A DNA stretch of 64,000 bases from Telopea speciosissima (lineage: Eukaryota > Streptophyta > Magnoliopsida > Proteales > Proteaceae): NCBI RefSeq assembly GCF_018873765.1, contig NC_057923.1, positions 59,142,593-59,206,592 of the forward strand, given 5' to 3'. The notes beneath the pieces were generated by a model. It did not search any database, was not told the origin of the DNA, and saw only the letters and a program-made list of their open reading frames with translations. Below are positions 1-12,291 of the stretch, piece after piece (the first letter of the stretch is position 1; the number at the start of each line of letters is the position of its first letter). The position numbers and the translations under genes are program-made.

Positions 1-1207
1 CAGATGGGGTTGGGCTTTGGAAACCCCTAGGCCTTTACCACTGCCATTGGTCCCCTTTGATTGGATTAGGAAGGGATATTTTTTATCATGTACAATAGGT
101 GTTGACAGTTTATCCAATCACAAGATCAAATCACCAACACTGAAGGGATTCTTTCTTTTTTGCGTTGAAGGAAACCTTTGTCAAGAATCAGTATAAGCTA
201 AAACATTTGGTGATATCCAAAGCATGGTTTGAGGTATCAGATAGCCCGATGCAGCTGATACTGTACGGTTTTAAAGGTGAGCAATGCCAATACTTGGCCA
301 ATATTGTATCAGTGGAACGGTACGGATAAAGGATAAAATAGTCAAGAAATCACATTTTTAAAGAAACCCAGAGGTAAACTTGTCTGATATGGCCGATCCA
401 TGCCGATACTGTATAGGCATCGTATCGATTTTGAAGATGATCAATACCCGATCTGATACTATGCACTAAAACCATGATCCAAAGAGCGAGGTGGAGTTGT
501 CAGATATATATAAGTTCTTTTTTTAATCATAAAGAGGTCTCATATAAGGAGGAGGATAAGAAGAACAAATTCCCTTATCATAGCAGGAGCTTGAGCCGCG
601 ATCAACTCCCTTTTCTATAGCTTTGGTTGTGTGTGAGCTTAGCTTTCCTTGGTGAGTAATGTTTTTGAGTTTGAGGGAAAAGTCTGAGTGCTTGTGTGTC
701 TTGAATGGATTGAATCAGTGTTAGTGTTGACTTCAGGAGGTCTTAACAGGTGAACCGGAAGCTGAAACTGTTGAAAAAAAGATTTTTAATTAAAGTCCAT
801 AAGATTTTTAATTAGAGTCCATTGACTCACCTTCCTCTCATTGCCACCTCGGAATTAGCCATCTTTGACTCCATCCTTCTTGGAGAGGCTCTGTCAATCA
901 GATCCGGTCTTCTTTGCATTGGTGATTGTATTGACAAAATTGAAGTGGAAATCGATAATTTAGATTACTCAAATTTGCTATCAAATCCTCTAAAATCAGC
1001 ACCTTTGGCAGTCGCCTCTATTGTTTTTTTTGTTTTTTTTTTTTTTGAAAAAGAAGAATTTTAATAGTAAGATAACAAATACAAAGAATTTACATTATGA
1101 AGAACTTCTTCCTATTGACACCATCCCATATGAGTGCGGAAAGATTCTCTGAGAGACTACTATCTATATTCAAATGGATCTCTTATTGTTGCTGATATTA
1201 GATTTTA
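1..1207. other. Left flank, no gene seen; part of duplicated block
   Basis: No convincing gene. From about 180 to 760 the sequence is an imperfect copy of 22260-22760: both contain a degenerate region rich in ATCGGTATC-like words followed by a shared stretch around 480-570 / 22570-22660. This marks the left part of the duplicated NLR block. The short ORF at 822-1064 ends in a poly-T run and looks like chance. Confidence 0.5.
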
Positions 1208-1215
1208 GTGTCAAG

Positions 1216-1606
1216 TAGGGATGTAAACGGGTATTTGAAAATCTGAATTCGATTCGCATCCGTATTCATTTAGGGGTATTCGTATCCGTTAGGGGTATCC
1301 AAATTTTTATTTAAATTATCCGAAAAAAAAATTATCCCATCCAAATAGATATCCAGCGGGTTTTTGAAGATTCAACAGGTTCTAAAAAAAGAGGAAATGT
1401 GAATTATGAGAGTAAAACATGGATTGAGATTGAATCATATCCATTGGGGGAAGGAAGGTATGGGTTACACAAGTCAGGAATGTAAACAAATAGTCAAAAA
1501 TCCGAATTCAATTTCCATCCATATTCGTTTAGAGATACCTGCATCCAAGTAGAGAATATCCGGATCCGATCACTTTTGATCTGCATCCCATCTGTTTACA
1601 TCCCTA
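1216..1606. mobile_element. hAT-type MITE with 8-bp target duplication
   Basis: The ends are inverted copies of TAGGGATGTAAAC (starting 1216, ending 1606). They are flanked by 8-bp direct repeats, GTGTCAAG at 1208-1215 and GTGTCCAG at 1607-1614 (one mismatch). Length is 391 bp with no coding capacity. An 8-bp duplication with this kind of end is typical of the hAT superfamily. A second internal GGAATGTAAAC word near 1480 suggests a nested or composite copy. Confidence 0.75.
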
Positions 1607-1614
1607 GTGTCCAG

Positions 1615-2460
1615 TTTGGAAGAATCAAATATCTAGAGATTTTTTTTTTTGGGTGGATCCATCGTTCATGAAATATGTAATTTGGATTTCTTGGTTTTTA
1701 CACGTCATTTTTTTTATGATATTTACACGTCATTTTGAATAAAGATCCTTTACACCCAAATAAAAAAAAAAAATTCTGATATGAATAATGATAAAAACGT
1801 GGGGCCTTGTGGATTACACCACTCTATTGCCTCACATTATGAAATGATATTACAAATATACCAAAAGAAGTGTTTTCCGATGATGATCAGATTTAATATA
1901 TGAGGGGGACATTATAGGAATTTCAGAACGGCTAAATGCAACGCGGAAACGATCTTGACCTATCGAAAGCTAGCAGGAAATGAGGACCACCGATCACTGC
2001 TCTGAGTCACGTGTTCCTTTGTTTCTTTTCTTCGTACCCTGCACTGGCAGTCCTGCTGATCATAAAAGCATCGGAGTAGCTGTGAGGAGGAGGAAGACCC
2101 ACGCGGTTAGCGGCTGACACATTTCTACTCACCATGTCCATGTTGGTTGCATTGAAAGGACAAGACCCCACACGACCCAAAACCGTATTGGATTCTTTTT
2201 CTCTTTTCTTCTCATTTTTTTAAGAAGTAAAATCGGTGTTGGAATCGGTCTTTAACGATTTCGATCCCATTCCGATTCAAATTGAGTATAAATTACTTAA
2301 TTCTGAACAAATGATCCAAAAGGGGTTCCTTATTTGCCTGAAACTACACTTGGACAGTGTAGCCGTGTAGGGAAGGAATCGTTTCCCATTAGTTAAATAA
2401 ATAAAATAATTCAAAAAAAAAAAAAAAAAAAAAAAAAACCTACAACTTTTTCTCCCACCC
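1615..2460. other. Intergenic, no gene seen
   Basis: AT-rich spacer with poly-A and poly-T tracts, including a run of more than 20 A at 2413-2438. A stretch near 2150-2290 reappears in copy B around 22760-22880. No ORF with family resemblance was seen. Confidence 0.4.
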
Positions 2461-3539
2461 CTCTCTCTCACATGGTTTTAAGAATAAGTATTTGATCGGG
2501 TGTATTGGCCTATTTGTACCGATATTAGGCATGCCCAATTCCAATTCTGATACAAATTGGTGATCTTGGGACAATTAGACATATTTGAGGGCAAAATCAT
2601 CCAATTCAGCCAATGTTGGTATTGGTCTAGCATAACATTATTGGAATTACATTTTTTTTTTAGGACATATCCCTAAGAGTGAAATGCCCTTGCATTTTTG
2701 AAAAAAAAAACAAAAAACCTGAAAACAAAAATGGACAAATGGATCAAAAAGTGCTCCAATGGTTCACCATGAAAAGGAATCCACATCTTTGTAGGAAAAT
2801 TTCTCACTCCTTTCTAACATTAACCATAGAAATGTAGAAGAAATGGTCTCAATAAAATATTACTATGAAATTAAGGGTGTCAATTGTACATAAAAAATGT
2901 TTATCGAATCCAAAAACATACTTCCATTTTGGGGGATTTTAAAAAAACAAAAAAATAAAAGGGTCAATATAAGTCAGAACTCAAAAGCAGTCAGGCCAGG
3001 TAGGCCCATCATAAAAAAGCAATTCACATCTTCTTTCACATTTATTTCTCACATGTTGTTACCACTGGAATCCTGCTTGATGACGTGGAGATCTGCAAAA
3101 GGTAGAAGGGCAATGAAGAGACCCGGAGTGGACTCCGAGGGAAGATTTTTCGATGCCAAAGTCAATTCGGCAGAACAGTAAGTAGAGGAAGTACGAAAGA
3201 GCTACAGTCAGTAATGGTGAGATGCCTTACCTGGATCCATTCGCTTACTGTTTATAGGAGGGGAGTCCTCCAAGGCGGTTGTACTTCCGTAGTTTACTGT
3301 CACTGGGAGTCTCCTGAGGTTGCGTCGGAGTGGGACTGTTCCTCCTCCTTTGTGAGCAATCTTCAACAGATAGGGGTTATCTGTCGGTTACTTGGATAGG
3401 GATTAGAGTCCCTTTACCTTATACGGCAAGATAGTGACATCATCGTCGTTATCTGCTTTGTCATTAATGGCGTCGTTATCCACGTGTCTTTATGTCATTG
3501 GTCGGGATCCGTTTGCCCCTATCACATGTCATCTCTCAT

Positions 3540-4060
3540 TTACAAAACATCACCTGCAAACCATCTTCTACTTGGAGTTTCTTTCTACAATTGAAGAAAG
3601 AGGAGGACAAACATCTCAGCAGAAGCCATTGGTTTTGGACTTTATTGCTCTTTCTTACGGTTATCAGGTTAAGTATTTCATGCAACCATTCTTACAACTT
3701 GGGGTTTTTTCTTCTTGTTCGATCTTCTGTTTTTTTTTGTTTTTTTGTTTTTTTTAATAATCTCTGTTCCATATTTATTGCTTTATATTTATCATTCTCA
3801 ATTTTTCTTTATTAGAGTGGAGTGTCAAAGGAAGGACAACATCTCAGAAGCAAGTGTTTTTATTTTTTATTTTTTGGAGGGTTTTATTGCTCCTTTCCTT
3901 AGCCAGGTAAATCATCCATATATCCTTAAAGCTTAGAGCCTCTAGCTTCTTTTTCTTGTGCTTCTAATTTTTCAAACTATTTTTTTTTTTTATTATTCAT
4001 AATATTTCAGTATTAGAGATTTCTGAATTACAAGTAATGTAAGTGTTGGGAGAAAACCTT
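3540..4060 (+). repeat. Leader-exon-like repeat units (array A0)
   Basis: Two exon-like cores resemble the units of the larger arrays at 7680-8748 and 12292-13690. One begins around 3590 and ends at a CAG|GTTAAG site near 3668. The next follows a TTTATTAG acceptor-like site near 3815, contains AGGAAGGACAACATCTCAGA, and ends at CCAG|GTAAAT near 3906. A third, diverged element lies around 4010 (TATTAG|AGATTTCTG). The core contains stop codons in all frames and is taken as non-coding. Confidence 0.6.
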
Positions 4061-4742
4061 TACCTTTAGATAGCTAAGATATCTTATTTATCATTATATT
4101 TTGGAGGTTTATGCGTTGAGATAGCTAATCACAGTTTGAAACAATGATCTAATTCACATATGGACCAGGGTTTTAAGAATCAGGAATCGATCGTGATCAA
4201 TCTCAATTTCCATCAATCCGATACGTTGGATTCACACCCAAAACCCCTAGAAATTTCCTGGTTTTTTTTTATGTGAAGATCGATTCTAAGGTTCTTGAGC
4301 ACCTATTCAAACCGATTCTGATTCGAGTCAAATCCAAATCATCCAATGACCGATTTCATTCCCGATTCTGTGTTTTAAAACCTTGATATGGAAGTCATTC
4401 TACTTAACTTTCATTTTTCCACCTAAGAAAAATTGTGTTAGGTGGGAGTGGGAGAGGAAGACGAAAGAAAAATCAATTCAGAGCAGAGGAGAGATCAGAA
4501 CAATGCAAGCTGAAAAGTCCAAAAGCCTTGGGACGTTGAGTCATCAGACACGTGATGACGAATTATTGAGGGCCCCAAACTACAAAAGTAAATTTTTTTT
4601 TCGGTAAACAAAAGTAAAGTTTGATAAATTACACTTCCCTCTTTTGAGTCTAGTGATTGGGGTTATGGGGTCCGGTCACTTTCCTTGTATAAGGCCTTTT
4701 GACCCTTTGGTCTGGTAAAAGAGTTCACAGGTGTTTTGTTGT

Positions 4743-4927
4743 ATCCGATTCCTCTACTTCCGCCTGCTCCTACTGTCTTGTGCTCCCAACACACAAGCAA
4801 GGTGGAATGTACCGCTTTACCCTTGCCTGAGTGTCTTGTCCGAGCGAGGGTAAGGCCGTACTTTCCGCCTTGCTTGTGTGTGTGGGCGCACGACAGTACC
4901 AGGGAGGCGGAAGGAGAGGAGTCGGAT
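4743..4927. mobile_element. Foldback MITE, family 1, copy A
   Basis: The terminal inverted repeats are about 22 bp with two mismatches (left ATCCGATTCCTCTACTTC). The interior is also largely palindromic, including CGCCTTAC / GTAAGGC arms. Related copies are at 25474-25654 (the duplicate) and 55939-56119. There is no coding capacity. Confidence 0.7.
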
Positions 4928-5153
4928 CCTGTTTTGTTCTCTGTCCTCCTTTGTCATTGGATTGGGCGGTTGCACCACTAACTAAGGTCTACTGTCATGA
5001 ATTGATCGATCCTGAGTCCCGACCATGGTTCGTAATCTCGGATTGGATAAACAGATCCGATACACTTATACGGACAAGGGTATAAAGTGAAAACATAAAA
5101 CAGGGGCAAATGCATCATATTTGGCCTGATTTTGGGGCGATACACCGAGTCCG

Positions 5154-5294
5154 GATCCTCTCCAATGACATTTAACCACCAGAGTCGATCTCCCATCATC
5201 CATGGGGTGTGGGGACCACCTCTGGGATGTGGGGACCACACCCCATGGATGGTGGGAGATCGACTCTAGTGGTTAAATGTCATTGGAGAGGATC
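5154..5294. mobile_element. Palindromic MITE, family 2, copy A
   Basis: This is an almost perfect long hairpin: the left arm GATCCTCTCCAATGACATTT is matched by its reverse complement at the right end, with arms of about 65 bp. The same element sits at 25818-25957 in the duplicate block, so the insertion predates the duplication. Confidence 0.7.
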
Positions 5295-6889
5295 TGACCA
5301 ATCCAACCCCGATATTGAGATTACAAATCATAATCCTAACATAATCAATATTCATCCAAAGAGGTTTTGGAATCGCCCGATCGGTCATGGCAGATTTTGA
5401 TTTCCTAATTTTAAAATAGGAGAAAGAATGTCACTTGATTGTGTATTGTGGCCTGTCCCGCACCCAGACACGGCCAGGTACAAAATGACCAGCACACCCC
5501 CATGTTTGCACCCGACTGTGTCGAAAAGAAAGCCCTGTTTATGATATTTTTCACTCATATTTTGGCTTTTGAAAAGCATGATAATAAATATAAATTTAAA
5601 GTTGTAAATAATTCTTGGGATTTTATGTTATAAGTATACGCCCTATTCAACGCATATGTAAAACTCAACCAGAAGGTAGCACGAGCATATGATTTTTTTT
5701 GTTTTTTTTGGACTAGCCCACAAGCTTAAAAGCCCAGTCTATGCTTTGAAATTTTCAAGTGGAAAATTTCAGCACAGCAACCTAGGTTATTGATAGACCG
5801 TTCCACATGATCTAGGTTCATGGAAGTCATTCTAGTTTATAGTTTTGATGAACATGCAAGGCAGGTACCAATTACAAAAGGGACTAGTTTTGGTTCACCT
5901 AGGGCAACTCAACCTTTATTCGCCAAGCTAGTTTGGAAACCACAAAACATGGATTAGTTGCCATTGTAGGTGCACGGATTTTAGGTTCAACCTTGCACCT
6001 TCCTCTCTCGCTATGGAGTGAGGGATCGTTGAGTCTTCTTCCTCAGCTCGTAGAGGACGATGAAATGAGTCATCACATAGATCCGGATCTAGAACCTAGA
6101 AATTTCTCTCATTTTCAAAAAAGAGGTTGACTTCAAAATGGCAATGGTCTGATTAAAGATTTGGGTGTCTCAAGTTATGGAGACGGTAAGGGTTTAGGCA
6201 TGCGATCCGCCCGGTAAAACTAGTCTTTCCTATGATAATAAGCATTCAATAGAAGATGGTATAAAATAACAATTATAGAAAAGGGAGAAACTCACCGGCC
6301 TGAAACCAACACGCTACACATCAAAATAGACATTAAGGAATATATAACAAGATATAGGGGAATAAAACCCTAAACTAAGCATGACTATTCAATAAAGAAA
6401 TATAGATACACGATATTTGCACAAAAAAGGGGTAGCATTACAGTATAAAAAATGGATTTATCTAAATGAACACGAAGGAGTCGATAAATGACGCCAATAT
6501 CTACAAAACGGCAAAACATGTAACATAGACAACAAATTGCTTGTATTGAGTGGTAGAGGTAAATAAATAACCACAACTATAGATATGGGAAAAAGAACTC
6601 TGCCCTCCACACTCCCATAAGTCAATCTCTCTCTTCCCCATATGAAAAGACACATCTTTCCCTTTGCTTAGAGGAGTAGAGAGATAGACACATGGTACTG
6701 CTGACATAGGCTACACTCTCGGATAGAAAACTATTTTCCAATAAATATAAAAGATAAAGAACGCTAATCGGTCGTGCCCAAAACGTGGCGACCATGCCCA
6801 AACACAAAATGCACATTGCATGCCTGAAAATTATCGTCTTACCGTCATGTAAAAGTTGAATTTCCAAGCACCCAAAGCACTTTTTTTTT

Positions 6890-7640
6890 GTCTTGGCATG
6901 ATCGCCACGCCTTACACATGACCTGGAAGCGTTCTATTACCCTAATATAAATATTCTGAAAATGACCAAAAAATGTACAAATAATACCATCTGAAAAGGA
7001 TCAAATGTATAGAATGCCAACAAATGGGAATCGGTGAATACTTCTGGTAATAACCAAAAAGTACAATAAGTGACAAAAAGCAGTAGCAGTTGGGATATTA
7101 GAACTGGCAGTGGGAGCAGTTTATAAACAAACATGGAAACCGGTAGCAACCGGCTTACTAGCTATGGATACTAGAATTGGCTGTTAGGGAAGTTTAAATG
7201 GAAAGTAGTAGCAACCGTTTTACTAGCTCTGGACACCAAAAATGGCGTAAATGGTCCTTTGCAGTGCCGCCATGACACCTCCTTTGCGGTGTCCAGAGAT
7301 GCATTTGCAATGCTGCAGGCCTGCAGCAACATCCTTTCCTATGCCTCATTGGACTTTGAGGCATCATAGGGGGCGACATGTGGCAGCCTCTTGTTGGTAA
7401 TTTTGTAATTTCATATATTTTATGTGAAAAAGCTTTGAAAAATCTTATCCCCCTATTCAATGGTCCAAGGTTTTATAAGCTCCTAGGGGAGGGTACACTA
7501 GGACCTTTCTCTCTATGTCATTCCTCCTCACATGGAATGCCCTGCTGCCCTCCCATGTACAAAACTGTTTCCTTGCACCTCATTGGGGCATTCCTCTATA
7601 CTGCTTGCTTAGACAACCCTCTCCCCGAAACATATAAGAG
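6890..7640. other. Spacer ahead of leader array, missing from copy B
   Basis: No gene was recognised. Copy B loses collinearity at the matching point (about 27445) and resumes only inside the Gypsy-type element (about 27830). This spacer and the array at 7680-8748 are therefore present only in copy A. Confidence 0.45.
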
Positions 7641-7650
7641 TCACATGTAT

Positions 7651-7658
7651 TTATAAAA
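7651..7658 (+). promoter_or_regulatory. Candidate TATA box of an NLR leader
   Basis: TTATAAAA lies about 45 nt upstream of the first leader-exon-like core. The arrangement recurs at 39603-39610 (TTATAAAT). Both are followed by a CATGC(A/C)ACCCATC stretch and then (A/T)GAAGTTTCATTC. That conservation across diverged copies suggests a real transcription start region, but no transcript evidence exists here. Confidence 0.35.
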
Positions 7659-7679
7659 CGTTATCATGCAACCCATCCA

Positions 7680-8748
7680 CTTGAAGTTTCATTCTGCAGT
7701 TGAGAGAAAAGACATCATCTCTGAAGCTAGGGTTTTGGGGCTTTATGACTTCTCGTTATTGGGTTAACTATTTCATGCATACATTTTTTTTTTTTTGGGG
7801 AATTGGGAGCTTATATATATTTGGGGGCAGGGGGTGGGGGAAGGCCCAAGGAGAGTTGATCTTATGACCTCTTACTTTTGGGGTGTTGGTCTTTGCCAAC
7901 TGAGCAACCCCCTAGGGGTCATGCATCCATTCTTGCAACTTGGGTCTTCTACTTGTTATTCTTCTGCTTTAGTCTTTTAACCTCTATTTAATGTTCACTG
8001 TTTCATATTTATTATTGTCAACTTTTCTTTATGGGAGTGTTAAGAGGAGGGGGGAAAAAATAAGTCTGAAGCAAGTGTTTATTTTATTTCTATTTCATGG
8101 TCACTGCTTCATATTTATATTATCAATTTTTTTTTATTAGAGTGTTGAAAGGAAGGACAAAATCTCAGGACCAATTTTTTTTTAGGTCTTATTGCTCCCT
8201 CTTCCCAAAATCAATTAAGTTTGATGCACGTATTATTAAAGTTTAGGGAGCTCTTATTCTCTCCTCTTGTTCTTCCCATTTTCTCTTTTAATCAATATAT
8301 CAAGTTAACTACTTCATATTTTCATCAAAAAAAAAAAGTTACCTACTTCATATTTATTATTCCAAATTTTTTATTAAATTAGACTGTTGAGTGGAAGGAT
8401 AGCATCTCAAAAGCAAGTGTTTGTTTGTTTTTAGTGTTCCCTCTTCCATAATCAGGTATGTATCATGCACAATAATTACAGTCGAGGGGACTGGTTTCTT
8501 CCTATTTTTCTTTCAATCTTTATTTTATTTTCACTACTTCATATTCATCATTCTCAGTTTTTTCTTGTATGGTGTTGGGAGGAAAGACAACATTTCAGAA
8601 GTAAGTGTTATTGGGGTTTTATTGCTTTTTCTTACCATAATCTGATAAGTGTCATGCATCTTTTCTCAAAGGCTGGGGCCTCTTGCTTCTTCCCGTTATT
8701 CTTCTGTTTTTTTTTTCATTTAGTTTCTATTTCATGTTCATTGCATCA
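7680..8748 (+). repeat. Tandem leader-exon-like array (A1)
   Basis: About five diverged units are present, with cores near 7690, 8035, 8155, 8385 and 8575. Each has an AG-ending pyrimidine tract, then a GTTGAGAGGAAGGAC-like core with a CTCAGAAGCAAGTG word, then a TCAG|GTAAGT-like edge followed by ATCATGCAT. The array is interrupted at 8749 by the Gypsy-type element and continues at 12292. Confidence 0.65.
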
Positions 8749-10382
8749 TGTGAGAGCAGTAAATTTTTATTTATTATAAGAGAATCTTATCCTCCTTTTG
8801 AGAGAGAAGGAATTAGAAGTTGCTACTTTGATTAGGGTCTAGGACCCACATAAAATACATGACTCAATTTTCCATTGCTTATCCACACTTTTCTTGGCCA
8901 AGATATCAACGAAACAAATACCCTCTGATGAACCCAAATTCACACCAACCAATCAGAGGATGCCATGTGGCACGACCTAAGAATGTGGGCCAAGACAGAG
9001 CCAGAAAAGGGCCAACAACAGACGCCAACCACCAACGCCCACAGGCGCCAACCCCATCGGGCGTGGCCACCCTTGGGGGGGCGAACCTCCTTGGGAGCCA
9101 ACCCCCTTGGGGCGTGGATCTCTTTGGGCGCCAACCCCCCTGGATGAAGACCCCGGGGCACGGATTCCCCGAACACGTCATCCCCGGGCACAGTCTCCCT
9201 CGAACACGACAGTCACCATCGCCATCAACAAGACACAGGTCGCATCACCAAGGACTCTGGGCCACCGCCTATCGAGTTACGTAGTCTGAACGGACTCATA
9301 TACTAGGAACCTCATCTACCACGTAGATGAGGTCTATCCGCCAAGGATGCCAAGTCTATCAAGGACACTACGTCTTACAGGAAGACGACTACCAAGTCTA
9401 TCGTGACACCACGTCTCATGGGAGACAACCTATCAAGGAGGAGGGTCATCCCAAGTACAAGAACAATAACAACACCAAAAGCAAAAGAGTAAGAAGCATA
9501 ACTCACAGAAGCCATTTCCTGATAGAGGGACTGTGTCAGGAAGGAGTCACTAAACCCCTACAGGACTGAAAGCTCGCCATGAAGCCTCCCCATATCTAGC
9601 CACTCTAGGCATACTCCGCGGCTGATCAACGTCGGTCCCTCCTGGAGATCCCAAGGCAGCACCAAAGGAGAAGAGGTGGGCGGATTAGCAACAACCTCAG
9701 AAGAAGAGGAGACCACCCCTTTGCCTCTAGAAGGGGGTGGAACAGAGGATCCAGGAGCCACGACAGTATGAGACGACTGTGGAAGGATAACCCGCGGCCC
9801 GGACCTCACCGAGCCAGGGGGTCAGGCCTCCCTTCCGCTTGGTCCCAGGGACCCCAGAAGGAGAAGAAACAGGAACTAAAGGATCAGCAGCAGAAGAACC
9901 AACCCCAGATGGAGCAGCCTGAGTACTCCTCTTCTGCAGATCCGAGCGGAAGACACTAAGATCAGGTCGAATATCCACTACACCACAACATACAATCAAG
10001 GAACATACAACAAGTCAGACAATAGGTGCACAGAAGAAGAGTACATAAGCAAATATCAAAGAAGCCAAATGTCTTACCAGGACTCAACTTCCAATGACAT
10101 AAGAAGGCCTCGGAATCCAACTGACGGACGTCGAACGGGTCTCATCCTTGACACCGCTGGAGGGAGTCGCGCTCAAAGTCGCTCAACTCAAGAGGGCAGT
10201 TCACTCCCTTGACATCAATAACCTCCCAGGTAGATCGCAAGGCACATTGGGGGACCATGGCAAAAAAGAAGTGGTCTCTCTAATACTTCACCGAGCTGGT
10301 GATCCCCACTAGAGGACAAGCGTGGCAAGTGACCCCCTAGGGAGACGACGGGCGAAGTGGTAACACCCCCCTTCCCCCTTCT

Positions 10383-10934
10383 TCAACACATAGAAGTAAG
10401 AAAATAGGGGAACGGTGGCGGCACGCCCCATCCGAGCGAAAACGCATAGAAGCCCAGAATGACACACCAAGAGTTGGGCAACACTTGCTCAGGAGTGAGA
10501 CCCCAGTGCTCCAACACCAACTCCACTAAACGGGAGATAGGGAAACAAAGACCATGAGCGAAGAAGATACGGTAAAGGCAGACCTCATCCGCTCGATGGG
10601 AGTAAGCGCTGTCATCAGGGCCAGGGACGCGAAGCACGACCTCAGAGGGTATATGGTACTCCCAACGAAGTGATGCCAAGTCCGAAGAAGTCAAGATGCT
10701 AGGAATATGAGCCAACTTGCTTCTAGGGTCACCAACTGAAGTAGAAGCCCTGGAGGCCTTACGACCCCTGTTAGGGGATGGACCTCCAGAAACCTCCTCC
10801 TCCCTATCACTAGAAATAGGGGAAGGCAAGGATAAAGAAGTATCCGCGGGGGATGATGACCCCGAAGAAGACTCCTCAGCAGATCCGACAATGATCATAG
10901 TCGGATCAGAGTCATCAGATGAAGACATGGACAA
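10383..10934 (-). pseudogene. Gypsy-type transposon domain protein fragment
   Basis: The open frame encodes 183 aa. The N-terminal half is low-complexity, rich in Ser, Asp, Glu and Pro. The C-terminal half (roughly residues 95-180) has the pattern FAHGLCFP...LVELVLEHWGLTPEQ then PNSWCVILGF. This matches my knowledge of the plant-specific 'putative gypsy type transposon' (Transposase_28-like) domain found in gag-like ORFs of plant retroelements. Broken frames on the same strand (9558-9999) probably are the downstream remainder. Its function in the element is unknown to me. It is treated as a pseudogene because the frame stops early and there is no pol. Confidence 0.6.
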
Positions 10935-11154
10935 ACAAGGAAGCGGACTAGCTACTAGCTACTTACTCAGAATGACGGTCTCCCAAAGCAAGGCGACCAA
11001 TGAGAAGTGAGGGATGACAACCTGCGATCGACAATGCAGGTTCAATAAAAAAAATAAAAAAATAAAAAAAGAGAAGAAAGGGAAAGAAAAGAGCATACAT
11101 GGCGCAACCGAGTAGGCGTCGACTAAAGCGCGGACGTCGAACAAACTCAGATGC

Positions 11155-11355
11155 AGATCGATCGGACACAGACCCCTGGGGTGCAGATCACTTGGGCGCG
11201 GATCGCTTGGGCACAGATCGCCAAGCGCGGACACCAAGGCGCGGATCGCCTGGGCGTAGATCACCAGGTGCGGACCCTTGGGTACTGATTGCCTGGGCGT
11301 AGATCGCCAGACGTGGACCCTTGGGCGCGGATCGCTGGGCGCGGACTGCTTGGGT
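11155..11355. repeat. GC-rich degenerate tandem repeat
   Basis: Reiterated 18-22 bp units are built on GCGCGGATCGC and TTGGGCG words, at least eight imperfect copies. They lie inside the Gypsy-type element. A related reiterated GGGCG/CCAACCCCC block lies at about 9060-9180. Confidence 0.6.
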
Positions 11356-12291
11356 CTTAATCTAGACTCGGACACAGCCGCGGATCCCCAACGTGGTGAG
11401 GCACAAGTGTGGTCGGGCACAGAACAAAGCTTGGCCGCGAACACAAAAGGGCTCAAGCCCAAATCAACAAGCAAGAGAATAGAAGCACAAGGCAAAAGCC
11501 AAACACCAAGCCATGCAGGCCATGAAGCAAACCAAGTCCAGAGGTAAGACTAGAAGAGGCAAGCAAGTAAGTGGAAGACACTACTCTCCATGGTGACCCA
11601 AGAACAAACACCAGGGGGGCATAATGAATAGTGACAAAACTCAAGGCCAAGCCAAAGAGGAAGATGCATAAAAACTCCAATATGAAAATCTGCCCTATAA
11701 TATGAAAAATCTAAACAAAATATTAATATGCATAGAAAATGAATCTTTGAGAAATTGGAAAATATCCATCCAATGGAAAACCCTCCAAGGTTTTGGCTTT
11801 GGTTTTGTTGAAATCGATCAGGTTTTAGGGAAGTTATGCTAGTTTTAAGATCAAGGGATGAAAAGATGGATAAAGTCTCATGAACCAATGATAAAAATTA
11901 GATTTTAATTAATATAAAATGTTTAACTTATCCAAAATGCAACATAAAGATTATATAAATATTCCAGATATGAGGCCCATGGGATTAAAAATAGAAACTT
12001 AGTAAAATAATTATCAAATCAAATCCTTTTCCAAAATTTTTTTAATCCAAGGATTACGATGACGAAATACACTAAATTAAAAAATTTGGACCAGTTTCAA
12101 AGACATTTGATCATTCTCTTATCTGATCAACATTTCCAAGGAAATTTGGATAATTTTAACTGATTTTCTCAATCTTTCCAAAAAGGTAGAAAACGTCACC
12201 CAAACTATACATTATACAAAACACACCATTCAAGGACACTTACTCATTATTGTTGTGTAAATCTCCAAGGTGACAAAATGAGGTGTCTACA

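Larger units (their letters stand above)
2460..6890. repeat. Segmental duplication, copy A (pairs with 23870-27445)
   Basis: The block is collinear with 23870-27445 over its whole length. Landmarks seen in the same order in both are the CTCTCTCACATGGTTTTAAG start, the leader-exon-like units (3540-4060 / 24400-24900), a foldback MITE (4743 / 25474), a palindromic MITE (5154 / 25818), a short hairpin whose loop is inverted between the copies (5481 / 26144) and the 6200-6885 / 26870-27440 spacer. No gene was recognised; open frames here are not conserved between the copies. Confidence 0.85.
8749..12291 (-). mobile_element. Gypsy-type retroelement remnant inside the array
   Basis: The element begins TGTGAGAGC and ends GGTGTCTACA (TG...CA ends). 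It is flanked by ATCA at 8745-8748 and 12292-12295, and removing it rejoins the leader-exon array consensus exactly. The interior is conspicuously GC-rich (about 8900-11550) against an AT-rich neighbourhood. A protein matching the plant 'putative gypsy type transposon' domain lies on the minus strand at 10383-10934. The AT-rich right-hand part (11660-12291) is also present in copy B (27830-28773). No pol region was seen, so this is a deletion derivative or non-autonomous element. A matching left LTR could not be shown. Confidence 0.65.

Noticed and set aside
822-1064. 80-aa ORF
   Set aside because: It ends in a poly-T-coded Phe run and has no counterpart in the duplicated block.
3434-3936. 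Overlapping 107-aa and 73-aa ORFs with hydrophobic stretches
   Set aside because: They read through T-rich leader-exon repeat units; the hydrophobicity is poly-T coding Phe, and copy B (24319-24759) has a different frame.
6385-6867. Cluster of minus-strand ORFs of 63-81 aa
   Set aside because: The matching part of copy B (26965-27276) has indels that change the frame; no family resemblance.
8859-9284. 141-aa plus-strand ORF rich in Pro and Gly
   Set aside because: It lies in the GC-rich Gypsy-type element on the strand opposite to its protein; long frames are expected from GC content.
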